A stretch of 64,000 bases of DNA, taken from positions 682,001 to 746,000 of the forward strand of contig NZ_AHCD03000035.1 of assembly GCF_000238295.3 (NCBI RefSeq), in the 5' to 3' direction. The DNA is from Pseudoalteromonas rubra. Its GTDB lineage: Bacteria > Pseudomonadota > Gammaproteobacteria > Enterobacterales > Alteromonadaceae. A program made the translations under genes and the position numbers. Below, one piece after another: positions 44,919 through 55,392 of the stretch. The notes beneath the pieces are model-generated. The model saw only the letters and a program-made list of their open reading frames with translations, was not told the origin of the DNA and did no database searches. Positions within the stretch are counted from its first letter, which is position 1. Every line of letters starts with the position of its first letter.

Positions 44919-46955
44919 ATGACAAAGAGAAAAATTCTCATAACAAGTGCATTGCCTTATGCCAATGGACCGACTCACCTGGGTCACCTGTTGGAATATA
45001 TTCAAACTGATATCTGGGCGCGTTTCCAGAAACAACAAGGCCATGAAACCTATTATGTCTGTGCCGATGATGCACACGGCACCCCTATTATGCTGAATGC
45101 GCAAAAGCAAGGCATAACACCAGAAGAGATGGTTCAGCAAGTCAGTATCGAAAGACAACGTGATTTCGCCGACTTCAACATTGAATTTGACAACTATCAC
45201 AGCACCCACAGTGATGAAAACCGCGAGCTGAGTGAATTAATTTATACGCGTCTTAACGACAAAGGTCATATCAAGAAGCGTACTATTTCACAGTTATTTG
45301 ACCCAGAGAAAAGCATTTTCTTGCCTGATCGCTTTGTCACGGGAACCTGTCCAAACTGTAAAGCAGAAGAGCAAAATGGCGATAGCTGTGATGCGTGTGG
45401 CGCCACCTACAGCCCAACCGAGTTGATTGAGCCTAAATCGGCGATGTCCGGTGCAACGCCCATTTTAAAAGATTCTGAGCACTTTTTCTTTGATTTACCA
45501 GCATTTGAAGACATGCTGAAAACCTGGCTACGCTCAGGCAGCTTGCAGGCTGAAATGGCCAACAAACTGGACGAGTGGTTTGCAGATGGCCTGCAACAGT
45601 GGGATATCAGCCGTGATGCACCTTACTTTGGTTTTGAAATCCCAGGTGCCCCGGGCAAATATTTCTATGTCTGGCTGGATGCACCAATCGGCTACATGGC
45701 CAGCTTCAAAAACCTGTGTGACAAGCAAGGTCTGAACTTTGACGAGTTCTGGGCTGAAGGCTCAGATGCAGAGCTATATCATTTCATTGGCAAAGACATC
45801 ATCTACTTCCACAGTCTGTTCTGGCCTGCGATGCTGGACGGCGCCAACTTCAGAAAACCGAACAACGTCTTTGCCCATGGCTTTGTCACCGTAAACGGCG
45901 CAAAAATGTCTAAGTCAAAAGGCACCTTCGTCAAAGCGCGTACCTACTTAGAGCATCTGGACCCAGAGTATCTGCGTTATTACTATGCAGCTAAACTGAA
46001 CAGTGGTGTAACTGATCTTGATTTAAACCTGGAAGATTTTGCACAGCGCGTCAATTCAGACCTGGTTGGCAAGGTCGTAAACATCGCCAGTCGCTGCGCA
46101 GGCTTTATCACCAAGAAATTTGACGGTAAGCTCAGCAGCACAGTCATGGACGAAGCATTGCTAAACAGCTTTGTCGCAGCCAAAGACAGCATTGCCGGCC
46201 ATTATGAGAACCGCGAATATAGCCGTGCTGTTCGTGAGATCATGACCCTTGCCGACAAAGCAAACCAATTCATCGACGCTGAAGCACCCTGGGTACTGGC
46301 CAAAAATGAAGATACCCTGGAGCGTGCGCACCAGGTGTGTTCACTGGGTCTGAACCTGTTCCGAGCTTTGCTGACTTACCTCAAGCCTATTCTGCCTGGT
46401 ATGGCAAAAAATGTTGAAGCATTCCTGAATACGCAGCTGTTATGGGAAAGCCTGGACACACCGCTGGTTGACCATGAGATCAACAAGTTTAAAGCCCTGA
46501 TGCAACGTGTTGAACTGGATAAGGTGAATGCTATGGTTGATGCTTCTAAAGAAAGCCTGGAGAAAAAAGTCGGTGGTCAGAGCGCTCAGCCTGCGGCGGA
46601 CAGCCCGCTGGCCAAAGAGCCAATCGCGGACGAAATCGAGTTCAGTGATTTTGCCAAAGTTGATTTGCGCGTGGCTAAAATTGCCAACGCAGAGCACGTA
46701 GAAGGCGCAGACAAACTGCTGAAACTGACACTGGACTTAGGTGGCGAAACCCGCCAGGTGTTTGCAGGTATTAAGTCTGCCTATGCACCCGAAGATCTGA
46801 TCGGCAAACTCACCGTCATGGTTGCCAACCTGAAGCCTCGCAAGATGCGCTTTGGCATGTCTGAAGGCATGGTTCTGGCAGCAGGTCCTGGTGGCAAAGA
46901 AATTTATATTCTTAACCCGGACGAAGGCTCACAACCGGGCATGCGCGTGATGTGA
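44919..46955 (+). CDS. metG: Methionyl-tRNA synthetase
   Basis: A 678-residue class I synthetase (E. coli MetG has 677). The HIGH motif appears as PTHLGHLLEY near the N-terminus. A zinc knuckle is formed by CPNCKAEEQNGDSCDACG around residues 146-163. KMSKS appears as AKMSKSKGTF near residue 330. An anticodon-binding helical domain follows, then a linker rich in Ala and Ser, and a C-terminal OB-fold tRNA-binding domain (about 575-678, starting IEFSDFAKVDLRV) that also dimerises. It is monocistronic, with a terminator after the stop codon. Confidence 0.97.
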   Translation: MTKRKILITSALPYANGPTHLGHLLEYIQTDIWARFQKQQGHETYYVCADDAHGTPIMLNAQKQGITPEEMVQQVSIERQRDFADFNIEFDNYHSTHSDENRELSELIYTRLNDKGHIKKRTISQLFDPEKSIFLPDRFVTGTCPNCKAEEQNGDSCDACGATYSPTELIEPKSAMSGATPILKDSEHFFFDLPAFEDMLKTWLRSGSLQAEMANKLDEWFADGLQQWDISRDAPYFGFEIPGAPGKYFYVWLDAPIGYMASFKNLCDKQGLNFDEFWAEGSDAELYHFIGKDIIYFHSLFWPAMLDGANFRKPNNVFAHGFVTVNGAKMSKSKGTFVKARTYLEHLDPEYLRYYYAAKLNSGVTDLDLNLEDFAQRVNSDLVGKVVNIASRCAGFITKKFDGKLSSTVMDEALLNSFVAAKDSIAGHYENREYSRAVREIMTLADKANQFIDAEAPWVLAKNEDTLERAHQVCSLGLNLFRALLTYLKPILPGMAKNVEAFLNTQLLWESLDTPLVDHEINKFKALMQRVELDKVNAMVDASKESLEKKVGGQSAQPAADSPLAKEPIADEIEFSDFAKVDLRVAKIANAEHVEGADKLLKLTLDLGGETRQVFAGIKSAYAPEDLIGKLTVMVANLKPRKMRFGMSEGMVLAAGPGGKEIYILNPDEGSQPGMRVM

Positions 46956-46980
46956 TCAGCGCGGCTGTTAAGCTAGATTG

Positions 46981-47010
46981 AACAAACGGGCCATCAGGCC
47001 CGTTTTGTTT
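46981..47010. terminator. Bidirectional terminator between metG and the NADAR gene
   Basis: CGGGCC/GGCCCG arms with an ATCA loop are flanked by an A-rich left side and TTTTGTTTTT on the right. Confidence 0.85.
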
Positions 47011-47565
47011 TTAAGTGTCCTGCGACAACCCGTCGCGCACTGCCATTAGCGCATAGCCCAGCAGATTTAGTCCTTTCCATTTTTGAGGCACACTTGCAAA
47101 TTCGTGGTCTTCTGCCAGGCCAATCCCCCAAATTTTATCAACCGGACTGGCTTCGACCAGGATTCTTTTGCCAGTTGAGAATAAAAATGCCTTCAGTTCA
47201 AGGTTTTGAGCAAACTTCAGCATGTTTGCACTAACCACAATATCGAATCGCTTAGCGTTCCAGATGGCTTCATCAAAACCGGTGACAGCTCTGCCCAGCT
47301 TTTTAGCCTCGCCAGGATGACTGCATTCTAAAATACGCCGAGCCACATCATAATTATCAAATAGCATCGCCTTGTGGTACATCATGTAATGCTCAGCGGT
47401 TTTAAACATCAACCCGTGCTGCTCAAAGTGAGCCGGATACCATTGACTGAAACAAGACTTGGAAACACCTGATTTGGCTTTTTGGTGACCCCAGAAAAAA
47501 ACAAACTTCGGCTTTTTTGATTTCGCAATATACTCAATTAATTGCGCGTTACTGCTTATTGCCAC
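47011..47565 (-). CDS. NADAR family N-glycosidase (YbiA-like)
   Basis: A 184-residue protein of the NADAR superfamily. Characterised members hydrolyse N-glycosidic bonds of damaged riboflavin intermediates or ADP-ribosylated guanine. Hallmarks are FFWGHQK near the start, CFSQWYPAHFE, TAEHYMMYHKA, the GRAVTGFDEAIW block and the ending ASPVDKIWGIGL. The exact substrate cannot be told; some NADAR proteins counter DNA-ADP-ribosylating toxins, but no such toxin gene is adjacent. It converges with metG and shares its terminator. Confidence 0.85.
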   Translation of the reverse strand: MAISSNAQLIEYIAKSKKPKFVFFWGHQKAKSGVSKSCFSQWYPAHFEQHGLMFKTAEHYMMYHKAMLFDNYDVARRILECSHPGEAKKLGRAVTGFDEAIWNAKRFDIVVSANMLKFAQNLELKAFLFSTGKRILVEASPVDKIWGIGLAEDHEFASVPQKWKGLNLLGYALMAVRDGLSQDT

Positions 47566-47639
47566 AAAGACTTCCTATGTATAATGTGTGTCACTCATGC
47601 ACGGAGGCTGTTCAGCGCCTCTGCGCACCTGATTACTCA

Positions 47640-48080
47640 CTAAGTTAATGTATGTGCCATAATGAATTTCTGTCCGTCCATATCAACGACACTAAATCCA
47701 TGAGATTCATATAATTTCACCAGATGAGCCTCACAGCGAAGAGACAGTGCAGGCAACTTGAGCTTGATTGCCTTGGCTATCGCAAACTCAACCAAAGCCG
47801 TTGAGATGCCTTTGCCACGATGTTCGGTCGGCACATACACGCCGTCTAGCCAATGCCGATAGCCTGAATCATCAGAGTCGATTTGCTGTTTGATTTCGCC
47901 CGCACCAACCAACTCATTGTCAATATATGCGGCGAACCCTATGCGCGAATCAGAGGACGATATTTTATCAATCACACTCTGTACTGTGGCATGCGGGTCT
48001 TTACTGTCCCATTGCTGGTAATACCAATCGGCGATGAGCTCAATGTCTGAATGGTCGCTCGATAAGTCTGAGACTTTCAT
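47640..48080 (-). CDS. GNAT family N-acetyltransferase
   Basis: A 146-residue acetyltransferase with the GNAT fold. The acetyl-CoA binding loop is seen as VPTEHRGKGISTALV, the (Q/R)xxGx(G/A) motif reading HRGKGI. Conserved strand and helix blocks LVGAGEIKQQ and LYESHGFSVVD flank it. Substrate unknown; the size and N-terminal layout resemble aminoglycoside- or small-amine-modifying members. It is separated from the NADAR gene by about 75 bp. Upstream (48081-48298) there is only AT-rich promoter-like DNA before the tandem array. Confidence 0.82.
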   Translation of the reverse strand: MKVSDLSSDHSDIELIADWYYQQWDSKDPHATVQSVIDKISSSDSRIGFAAYIDNELVGAGEIKQQIDSDDSGYRHWLDGVYVPTEHRGKGISTALVEFAIAKAIKLKLPALSLRCEAHLVKLYESHGFSVVDMDGQKFIMAHTLT

Positions 48081-48298
48081 TTGGACTGTCCTGGTTAATT
48101 GTTATTGTTTTTAAGTCCATTGCAAGTTCAATGCTTCTTAAATCCATTGAAGTGCGGACATGATATAAAGGTTTAAGATTGCCTGCTGCACTGAAAAAAC
48201 AATTAAATTGAATGTATTGTACAGCAATTTAGCCCTCTTTGCTTTTTACGTTTCACCTTGCGTAAAGGCCGCGCTAAAGCACGAATTTGCACGATAAA

Positions 48299-49758
48299 GC
48301 GTTCGGCGAGCTGCGAAGCGTTGCTTCGGTCTCAAAAAGGTACGAGTGGACACATATCCCTATGGAGGGCTCCCGGCTTTTCATCCATGAAAAGCGTTCG
48401 GCGAGCTGCGAAGCGTTGCTTCGGTCTCAAAAAGGTACGAGTGGACACATATCCCTATGGAGGGCTCCCGGCTTTTCATCCATGAAAAGCGTTCGGCGAG
48501 CTGCGAAGCGTTGCTTCGGTCTCAAAAAGGTACGAGTGGACACATATCCCTATGGAGGGCTCCCGGCTTTTCATCCATGAAAAGCGTTCGGCGAGCTGCG
48601 AAGCGTTGCTTCGGTCTCAAAAAGGTACGAGTGGACACATATCCCTATGGAGGGCTCCCGGCTTTTCATCCATGAAAAGCGTTCGGCGAGCTGCGAAGCG
48701 TTGCTTCGGTCTCAAAAAGGTACGAGTGGACACATATCCCTATGGAGGGCTCCCGGCTTTTCATCCATGAAAAGCGTTCGGCGAGCTGCGAAGCGTTGCT
48801 TCGGTCTCAAAAAGGTACGAGTGGACACATATCCCTATGGAGGGCTCCCGGCTTTTCATCCATGAAAAGCGTTCGGCGAGCTGCGAAGCGTTGCTTCGGT
48901 CTCAAAAAGGTACGAGTGGACACATATCCCTATGGAGGGCTCCCGGCTTTTCATCCATGAAAAGCGTTCGGCGAGCTGCGAAGCGTTGCTTCGGTCTCAA
49001 AAAGGTACGAGTGGACACATATCCCTATGGAGGGCTCCCGGCTTTTCATCCATGAAAAGCGTTCGGCGAGCTGCGAAGCGTTGCTTCGGTCTCAAAAAGG
49101 TACGAGTGGACACATATCCCTATGGAGGGCTCCCGGCTTTTCATCCATGAAAAGCGTTCGGCGAGCTGCGAAGCGTTGCTTCGGTCTCAAAAAGGTACGA
49201 GTGGACACATATCCCTATGGAGGGCTCCCGGCTTTTCATCCATGAAAAGCGTTCGGCGAGCTGCGAAGCGTTGCTTCGGTCTCAAAAAGGTACGAGTGGA
49301 CACATATCCCTATGGAGGGCTCCCGGCTTTTCATCCATGAAAAGCGTTCGGCGAGCTGCGAAGCGTTGCTTCGGTCTCAAAAAGGTACGAGTGGACACAT
49401 ATCCCTATGGAGGGCTCCCGGCTTTTCATCCATGAAAAGCGTTCGGCGAGCTGCGAAGCGTTGCTTCGGTCTCAAAAAGGTACGAGTGGACACATATCCC
49501 TATGGAGGGCTCCCGGCTTTTCATCCATGAAAAGCGTTCGGCGAGCTGCGAAGCGTTGCTTCGGTCTCAAAAAGGTACGAGTGGACACATATCCCTATGG
49601 AGGGCTCCCGGCTTTTCATCCATGAAAAGCGTTCGGCGAGCTGCGAAGCGTTGCTTCGGTCTCAAAAAGGTACGAGTGGACACATATCCCTATGGAGGGC
49701 TCCCGGCTTTTCATCCATGAAAAGCGTTCGGCGAGCTGCGAAGCGTTGCTTCGGTCTC
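48299..49758. repeat. 95-bp perfect tandem repeat array, about 15.4 copies
   Basis: Identical units start at 48299 and recur every 95 bp to 49724, and the last partial copy ends at 49758, four bases before the stop codon of the adjacent sensor kinase gene. There are no unique spacers. Each unit contains three small hairpins: CGAAGC-GTT-GCTTCG, CCCT-ATGG-AGGG and a 9-bp GCTTTTCAT/ATGAAAAGC pair. Short ORFs of 72 codons appear in each copy only because the period is not a multiple of three. They lack ribosome binding sites and are not taken as genes. Confidence 0.95.
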
Positions 49759-49761
49759 GCC

Positions 49762-52700
49762 TCACCCAACCATTTCTTCGCCTTTGGGCGGGGAATATGG
49801 GACCCTGATGGTCACTTCAATGCCCTCGCCCGGGCTTGAGTTCGCTGAGATTTCCCCTTTGAGCAGTTGCGTGACCAGGTTATAAACGATATGCATGCCC
49901 AAGCCACAACCGCCCTGACTCCTTTTCGTCGTTACAAACGGATCAAACAGGGTTTTCAGGCCTGCTTTTGGCATGCCCACGCCATCATCGCGATAGATCA
50001 GTAACCAATGCTCTCCGGCCATGCTTGTTGATACCTCAACCTTGCCCTGAGGATGAGCTTCAAAGCCATGGATCATGGAATTGTTGAACAAGTTCGTCAT
50101 GATTTGATAGATGGCGCCCGGGTAGGTATTCACCAGCATGTCTTCGTCGCCCGTAATGGTCAGGCTGATCTCTTTGCCTTTGCTCAGTGGTAACAAAGAG
50201 CTGAAAACATCGGCAATATAATCCTTCACGTTGATATCTCGTTCAACTTCACTGGACTGATCCACTGCAACCTGTTTAAAGTTGCTGATCAGCATTTGTG
50301 CCCTGTCCAGGTTGCGTAAAATGAGCCGATACCCTTCTTCCTGCTCGGCATTAAAACGCTCTAAATCCGTCTGGCGTAGTTGCTTTTCCTGAAGCTTTTC
50401 GTTGATGTTGTGCAGACACTCCTGATTATAGGTCAGCGCCGTAATGGCCACGCCCAATGGTGTATTAATCTCATGGGCGATGCCTGCTACCACATTGCCC
50501 AGAGAGGCCATTTTTTCACTTTCTATGAGCTCTTGCTGGGTACGTTTAAGCTCCATCATCGCTTGTTCTAGTTTCTGGTTTTTCTTATATAGCTCATCCG
50601 TACGCATTGCGACTTTGATTTCAAGTTGTTCATTGAGCGTTTGTAACGCATTTTGATGCGCCTTCAGCTCTGCGATATCCTTTAATGCCCCAACAATACG
50701 TTGTGGCCTGCCATGATGGTCACGGCTCACCACCTTGCCACGCTCCAATACCCAGCTCCACTGGTCTTTTAACGTTTTCACCCGCATGGCGATTTCATAG
50801 GTATCCAGCTCTCCTTCAAGGCATGATTCGATCTTTTCTTCCCAGGCGATACAATCTTTTGGATGCACAAACTGGTCAATGTCCTCAACTGTCATGGTGG
50901 TTTGGTTTCTGCCGTAGTCAATGCGCGGTTTTACGCAGTAGCGATAGACTTTTTTGTCTTCCAGATGCCAGTCCCAGAGTTCGTCGCCACTGGCCCACAA
51001 GCTCAGCTCAAGGCGCTGCTGCAGTTCGTTCATGACTCTGTTGTCATTCACAACCTGACGATAACGTGCCTGGCGTTGCCTGAACCACAAAGCGAAGCTG
51101 AGTGTTAAGGCCACGATATAAAACGTTTTAGAGTACCAGTCCCACCACCATGGCGCCTTTATCTGGATTGTAAAACGATGCACAGGGGACTTCTGATTGA
51201 AGCGATTCACCGTATAAGTCTGTACCTGATAATTACCGGGTTCCAGTTTCAGCAAATTTATTTGCCTGACACCATCTGCGAGTTTCAACCACTGGTCGCT
51301 CAGTCCAACAATACGATAAAAGAAATTCAGCCGCTCAGAGCCATAATCCAGGCTGGAGTAATGTAAAGAAACGATATCCTGATTGTAATTAAGCACCAGT
51401 TTTTCAGTCAGCTCAGGCGCCAGTGTCAGCTCGCTACTGGCTTCAGGATGTAAGACTTCACCAAGCAGCTCAATATTGGAGATCAGTAAGGGACGGATCC
51501 CAAACGCAATACGTATCTGTTCAGGATAGAACTGGTTGAACCCTTTGGCGCCGCCAATAAATACCCGGCCATCAGGGGCTAACCAGGCAGCATTGTAGTT
51601 AAACTCATTGTCCTGTACACCGTCTACAACCAGAAAATTATCGATATTATGATCGTGGATATTAATCCGACTCAGACCACCACTGGTTCCGAGCCAGATA
51701 TGTTCCTGCTGATCAAATATCATGGCCCAGACCGCTTCATTGGCCAGTCCATCGGTCACTTTGAGTACTTTGTTCACTTCGAACTGCTTGTTGATAATGC
51801 TTATACCGGATTCACTGGCCACCCAGACTGCGCCGAGCGAGTCGCGGGACAGCATGAACACAATATCTGACGCAAGCCCATTGTTGGTCGTGAGAGATTT
51901 GATATTCTGTCCATCGTAATGAAACAAACCATCACCAACACTCCCAAAGTAGAAGCCATCGCCGTCTACCAGGAGTGAAGAAACATGATTGGGAGCCGAT
52001 ACGGATGGCGCAAAGAAGGGCAACAACTTATTCTGGGCTTCGTCGTAATAAAGCAAACCCAAAGTACGCGAGCTGAGTAAAACCAACTGTTTAAATACGG
52101 TGATATCATTAAAACTCAGCTCGGGTCCGTTGCCAAAATCAGGCATAAAATAGGTGACTTCCCCGCTTATCAGATTTAACCGTGCGACTCCGGCACCACG
52201 TGATGTCAACCAGGCATGCTCACCGACAATCTGTATCTTAGTGATAAAAGTATTGGAAAAACGGGCTAGCTGAGGATAAACCTGCTCTACTTTCACAAAC
52301 CTTTGCTGCTCAAAAATATAACCACCACTGGAGGTTGCGACCCACAGCCTGTCAGACTCATCCAGCGCGAAGCTGCGCACATCTGAATTAGTTAACGGAG
52401 AATGTGGATAATTGTACTCGCCCACATGACCAAAAGTTTCACTGAGCTGACTAATAAAATGCAAGCCCCGAGTCTCTGTCCCTATCCACAGGTCACTGTT
52501 ACTATCGCGAAATACCGAGAGGATACTGCTATCCTGTAAACCCGATTTATTATTGCCACGTTTATACCAACGCTTTTTGATTTCCCCTTTCATATCGAGC
52601 AAGTACACGCCGTGGCTGGTTGCAACAAAAAGCTCGCCGGCAGATGCAAAAACCGAATGCAGCACCAACTTAGCGTCGGGTGAGATTGCGCTTTGCCATA

Positions 52701-53454
52701 ACGCGCGCTCAAACAGCGTATCATAGGCGGTAAGCTGGTTATCTTTACTGATTAGAAAAGCGCGCTCGCCACTGACCATCAGGGATTTATAATCGCCCGC
52801 CAGCAACAGAGTTGTTATGCCCGTTTGACGGTTATTGACCATCAACCCTTCGTCAGAGAGATAATAAACCAAGTTCTTATACACAGTTACATAACGTATG
52901 AAATCCCCTTCCAGCGCCACTTCCTGCGGCTCTAAAGTGGTCTTATCAATTACATAATAAAACCCATCTTCTGTGGTCACAGACACTGCGGCGCCCTGGC
53001 AACCTATTGATTGCACCCGATCTGATAGGATCAAAGGGCTAAAATCACTCAAAAAGCTTTGGAATCGACCTGTAACCGTGTGATAGACACTCAGCCCGGT
53101 GCTGGTGCCAATCCAGAGAGATTCTCCACTGTGGCACAGTGCAGTAATAAATGCCCCGGCCAGCGCAAAGGGATCTTGCTGGCGGCTAATAAATTGTTTA
53201 AAAGAATGACCGTCAAATCGATTCAGGCCAGCCTGAGTACCTATCCAGATGTAGCCAAGTTGATCTTCTTCAATGGCGGTAATACTGACCTGACTGAGAC
53301 CTGATTCATAATCATAATGACGCATCACCTGTGCAGTATCCGAAAACACAGGGACGGCAAACGCGATTGCAGAGTATAGCCAGATCATGAGCGATATGAG
53401 GATACTGGCACCTAACTTTGTTTGTTTTATCTGCTGCTGATACAACCCTATCAC
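49762..53454 (-). CDS. Propeller-type sensor histidine kinase with PAS domain
   Basis: A sensor kinase of about 1230 residues. A signal peptide/anchor (to about 33) precedes a periplasmic two-component-regulator propeller (about 40-690) made of repeats such as YIWIGTQAGLNRFDG and LWIGTETRGLHFI. A Y_Y_Y domain (about 690-770) and one membrane helix (about 785-800) follow. The cytoplasmic part has a PAS/PAC domain (about 830-945), a coiled coil, the phospho-acceptor His in GIAHEINTPLG and a HATPase domain with NLFNNSMIHGF and GGCGLGMHIVYNL. There is no receiver domain and no regulator gene beside it. The GTG start is uncertain. The 95-bp array begins right after its stop. Confidence 0.87.
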   Translation of the reverse strand: MIGLYQQQIKQTKLGASILISLMIWLYSAIAFAVPVFSDTAQVMRHYDYESGLSQVSITAIEEDQLGYIWIGTQAGLNRFDGHSFKQFISRQQDPFALAGAFITALCHSGESLWIGTSTGLSVYHTVTGRFQSFLSDFSPLILSDRVQSIGCQGAAVSVTTEDGFYYVIDKTTLEPQEVALEGDFIRYVTVYKNLVYYLSDEGLMVNNRQTGITTLLLAGDYKSLMVSGERAFLISKDNQLTAYDTLFERALWQSAISPDAKLVLHSVFASAGELFVATSHGVYLLDMKGEIKKRWYKRGNNKSGLQDSSILSVFRDSNSDLWIGTETRGLHFISQLSETFGHVGEYNYPHSPLTNSDVRSFALDESDRLWVATSSGGYIFEQQRFVKVEQVYPQLARFSNTFITKIQIVGEHAWLTSRGAGVARLNLISGEVTYFMPDFGNGPELSFNDITVFKQLVLLSSRTLGLLYYDEAQNKLLPFFAPSVSAPNHVSSLLVDGDGFYFGSVGDGLFHYDGQNIKSLTTNNGLASDIVFMLSRDSLGAVWVASESGISIINKQFEVNKVLKVTDGLANEAVWAMIFDQQEHIWLGTSGGLSRINIHDHNIDNFLVVDGVQDNEFNYNAAWLAPDGRVFIGGAKGFNQFYPEQIRIAFGIRPLLISNIELLGEVLHPEASSELTLAPELTEKLVLNYNQDIVSLHYSSLDYGSERLNFFYRIVGLSDQWLKLADGVRQINLLKLEPGNYQVQTYTVNRFNQKSPVHRFTIQIKAPWWWDWYSKTFYIVALTLSFALWFRQRQARYRQVVNDNRVMNELQQRLELSLWASGDELWDWHLEDKKVYRYCVKPRIDYGRNQTTMTVEDIDQFVHPKDCIAWEEKIESCLEGELDTYEIAMRVKTLKDQWSWVLERGKVVSRDHHGRPQRIVGALKDIAELKAHQNALQTLNEQLEIKVAMRTDELYKKNQKLEQAMMELKRTQQELIESEKMASLGNVVAGIAHEINTPLGVAITALTYNQECLHNINEKLQEKQLRQTDLERFNAEQEEGYRLILRNLDRAQMLISNFKQVAVDQSSEVERDINVKDYIADVFSSLLPLSKGKEISLTITGDEDMLVNTYPGAIYQIMTNLFNNSMIHGFEAHPQGKVEVSTSMAGEHWLLIYRDDGVGMPKAGLKTLFDPFVTTKRSQGGCGLGMHIVYNLVTQLLKGEISANSSPGEGIEVTIRVPYSPPKGEEMVG

Positions 53455-53523
53455 CTTTTAAACAGGCTCTTTGTTGTAACTATAGCAAAACTTTACAATC
53501 CGGCTGAGATGTCGCTTGCTGGG

Positions 53524-55392
53524 TTAGCCGGGTGCATCGTCATGTTCAGACAATGAGAACTCGGTCATTTGACCATCCCCACGTAACAACCGACAGCGAC
53601 TTAAACGTCCCTGCTCCAATTCAACCAGACTAATGGCGGAAGCACTCACCAGATAACGCTTGCCGGGGCTATCACTGTGGTGTTTACGGACCGAGAGTTG
53701 CCAACGTTTAGTAAATAAATTAAACGGGCTCCATGGGGCAAACAACCAGGTATCCAGCTTTTCCAGAATATGTAGCAGGCGTTTCGGAAACTCATTTTTA
53801 ATCCCCGAAGAAGTGAGCTGCCAAATACGATTGTCATGGCGGCCAAATCGCGCGGCAACCGAAAAGCAAAATGAATAGTGAACATCACCCGAGAGTATGA
53901 TCGTCTCAGAGGGTGTATCTTCACGTTTAAAAATATCGATCAGTTTTTTCGCTGCACCCTCATGGGCCATCCAGTTTTCAACATCGACCACCAAAGGTTG
54001 ACCACATGCATTAAATACCGCCTGGATGGTCTCAATGGCCTTAACCCCAAAAACCGGTGCCGGGCTGACCAGTAATACACTCTCCTGCTCCAGCATTTGC
54101 TCCTGCAGTTCCATCAGTGTTTCCCAGTCCATGAGTCCACTGGGTTCGTTAAAGTCCTGTTCGTTGCGCCAGCGGTGCGTGCGCGTATCTAACACCACCA
54201 CTTTCGGTTGAGTTTCAAGGCAATAATGCCACTGGGTAAAGCGGTGCAAAGTTTTATCAAAGCTGGTCAGTGCCCATGTGTTGTGCGCGGTAAGACTTTG
54301 CGTGAAACCGTCAATCAGCTTACCCGAGGCCGACAGGGCATCGTTCCCCAGTCCCTGGAACAACCAGTAAGCGATCAGGCCATTGGCAATGATCCGTCTG
54401 CTTGCCGGCGAATTGGCTATATTCTGCTCCCAGCGTGCGGTCAAATTCCAGTCATCAGTCACATCATGATCGTCAAACATCATCAGGGTCGACACATTCG
54501 CAAACAGGCGCTGCGCAGCAGGCAACGTCTCAATAAAGCCCTCCAGCGCGCGCTTATCGGCTGCAAATTCGAGTGCTTGTGAATGGCTCAGTGACTGACC
54601 ATGTAACTGAGATAAGTCAACCAACTGCCAGGCCTGATAACTGAAATTAAGCAAATAACAGGCTATAAACTCTTCAAGTGTAATGAGGTGATTGCCCGCC
54701 TTAACACTGGAAAAATGGGCCTCATCTTTTTTCAGCCAATGGCTAATTGACCACTTGCTGCGTTCCTGCCAGGGGGTTTTAGGTAACCAGTGATGACGCT
54801 GGTACAGTTGCTGCTCAAGTGACTCAGGTAAGCTCAGAGTCAGATTATCCTCAGGATAAATTTCCAGCAGCGAAATCAGCTTGTGAACAGCCAGCAACAT
54901 CGGCCCTGCCACATCGTCCGCGTAAATTTGGTCGCCAGACATCAGCAATAAGGCGGGTCGTTTGGCGCTATCATCCAGAGTTTGATTCAGGTAGTCGTCG
55001 GCGCTTGCCAGGCTGTCGCGACTGTGATGATGTGGATTACGACATGAACCATGCAACACACTGCGCAATGTGTCAGGTATCAGTAACTGAGGCGCATCCG
55101 AATAACTCAGACTGCTCATATCGAGCCATTGCCCACCAGCTTTAACACGATAGCTCAGGTTGGTATCGCACTCGAAGCGACCCGTTTTAGGTGTCACCAG
55201 TACAAAGCACAGATACAGATAGGTGCCCAGGCGTATTTCACTCAGCTGTGACGACACCTCGATGCCTTCTACAGTGACTTCAAACTCAGGCACGTCCGTG
55301 GTAACAAACTGCAGGCAAATTTGCGTGGGCTCTGCCCGGCGCACCATAGGGCCGAGCAATACATAGGGAAGCGCAGAACGATTAGCTGGCAT
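53524..55392 (-). CDS. PhoD-like metallophosphatase family protein
   Basis: A 622-residue protein related to alkaline phosphatase D (PhoD-like, metallophosphoesterase fold). Metal-site motifs visible are LHGSCRNPHHH near residue 110, LLMSGDQIYADD near residue 150, MMFDDHDVTDDWN around residue 305 and ILSGDVHYSF near residue 500. No signal or Tat peptide is seen, unlike secreted PhoD, so it may be cytoplasmic. Substrate unknown, presumably a phosphodiester or phosphomonoester. The ATG at 55392 overlaps the end of tatD by 11 bp; a longer start at 55413 lies deeper inside tatD and is less likely. Confidence 0.82.
   Translation of the reverse strand: MPANRSALPYVLLGPMVRRAEPTQICLQFVTTDVPEFEVTVEGIEVSSQLSEIRLGTYLYLCFVLVTPKTGRFECDTNLSYRVKAGGQWLDMSSLSYSDAPQLLIPDTLRSVLHGSCRNPHHHSRDSLASADDYLNQTLDDSAKRPALLLMSGDQIYADDVAGPMLLAVHKLISLLEIYPEDNLTLSLPESLEQQLYQRHHWLPKTPWQERSKWSISHWLKKDEAHFSSVKAGNHLITLEEFIACYLLNFSYQAWQLVDLSQLHGQSLSHSQALEFAADKRALEGFIETLPAAQRLFANVSTLMMFDDHDVTDDWNLTARWEQNIANSPASRRIIANGLIAYWLFQGLGNDALSASGKLIDGFTQSLTAHNTWALTSFDKTLHRFTQWHYCLETQPKVVVLDTRTHRWRNEQDFNEPSGLMDWETLMELQEQMLEQESVLLVSPAPVFGVKAIETIQAVFNACGQPLVVDVENWMAHEGAAKKLIDIFKREDTPSETIILSGDVHYSFCFSVAARFGRHDNRIWQLTSSGIKNEFPKRLLHILEKLDTWLFAPWSPFNLFTKRWQLSVRKHHSDSPGKRYLVSASAISLVELEQGRLSRCRLLRGDGQMTEFSLSEHDDAPG

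Noticed and set aside
48299..49758. CRISPR array
   Set aside because: The units are contiguous and identical over all 95 bp with no variable spacers, and no cas gene is present in the window.
48362..49839. Series of identical 72-residue ORFs in the array
   Set aside because: They arise because a 95-bp period shifts frame each copy; there is no ribosome binding site before the ATG and no codon-level selection is visible.
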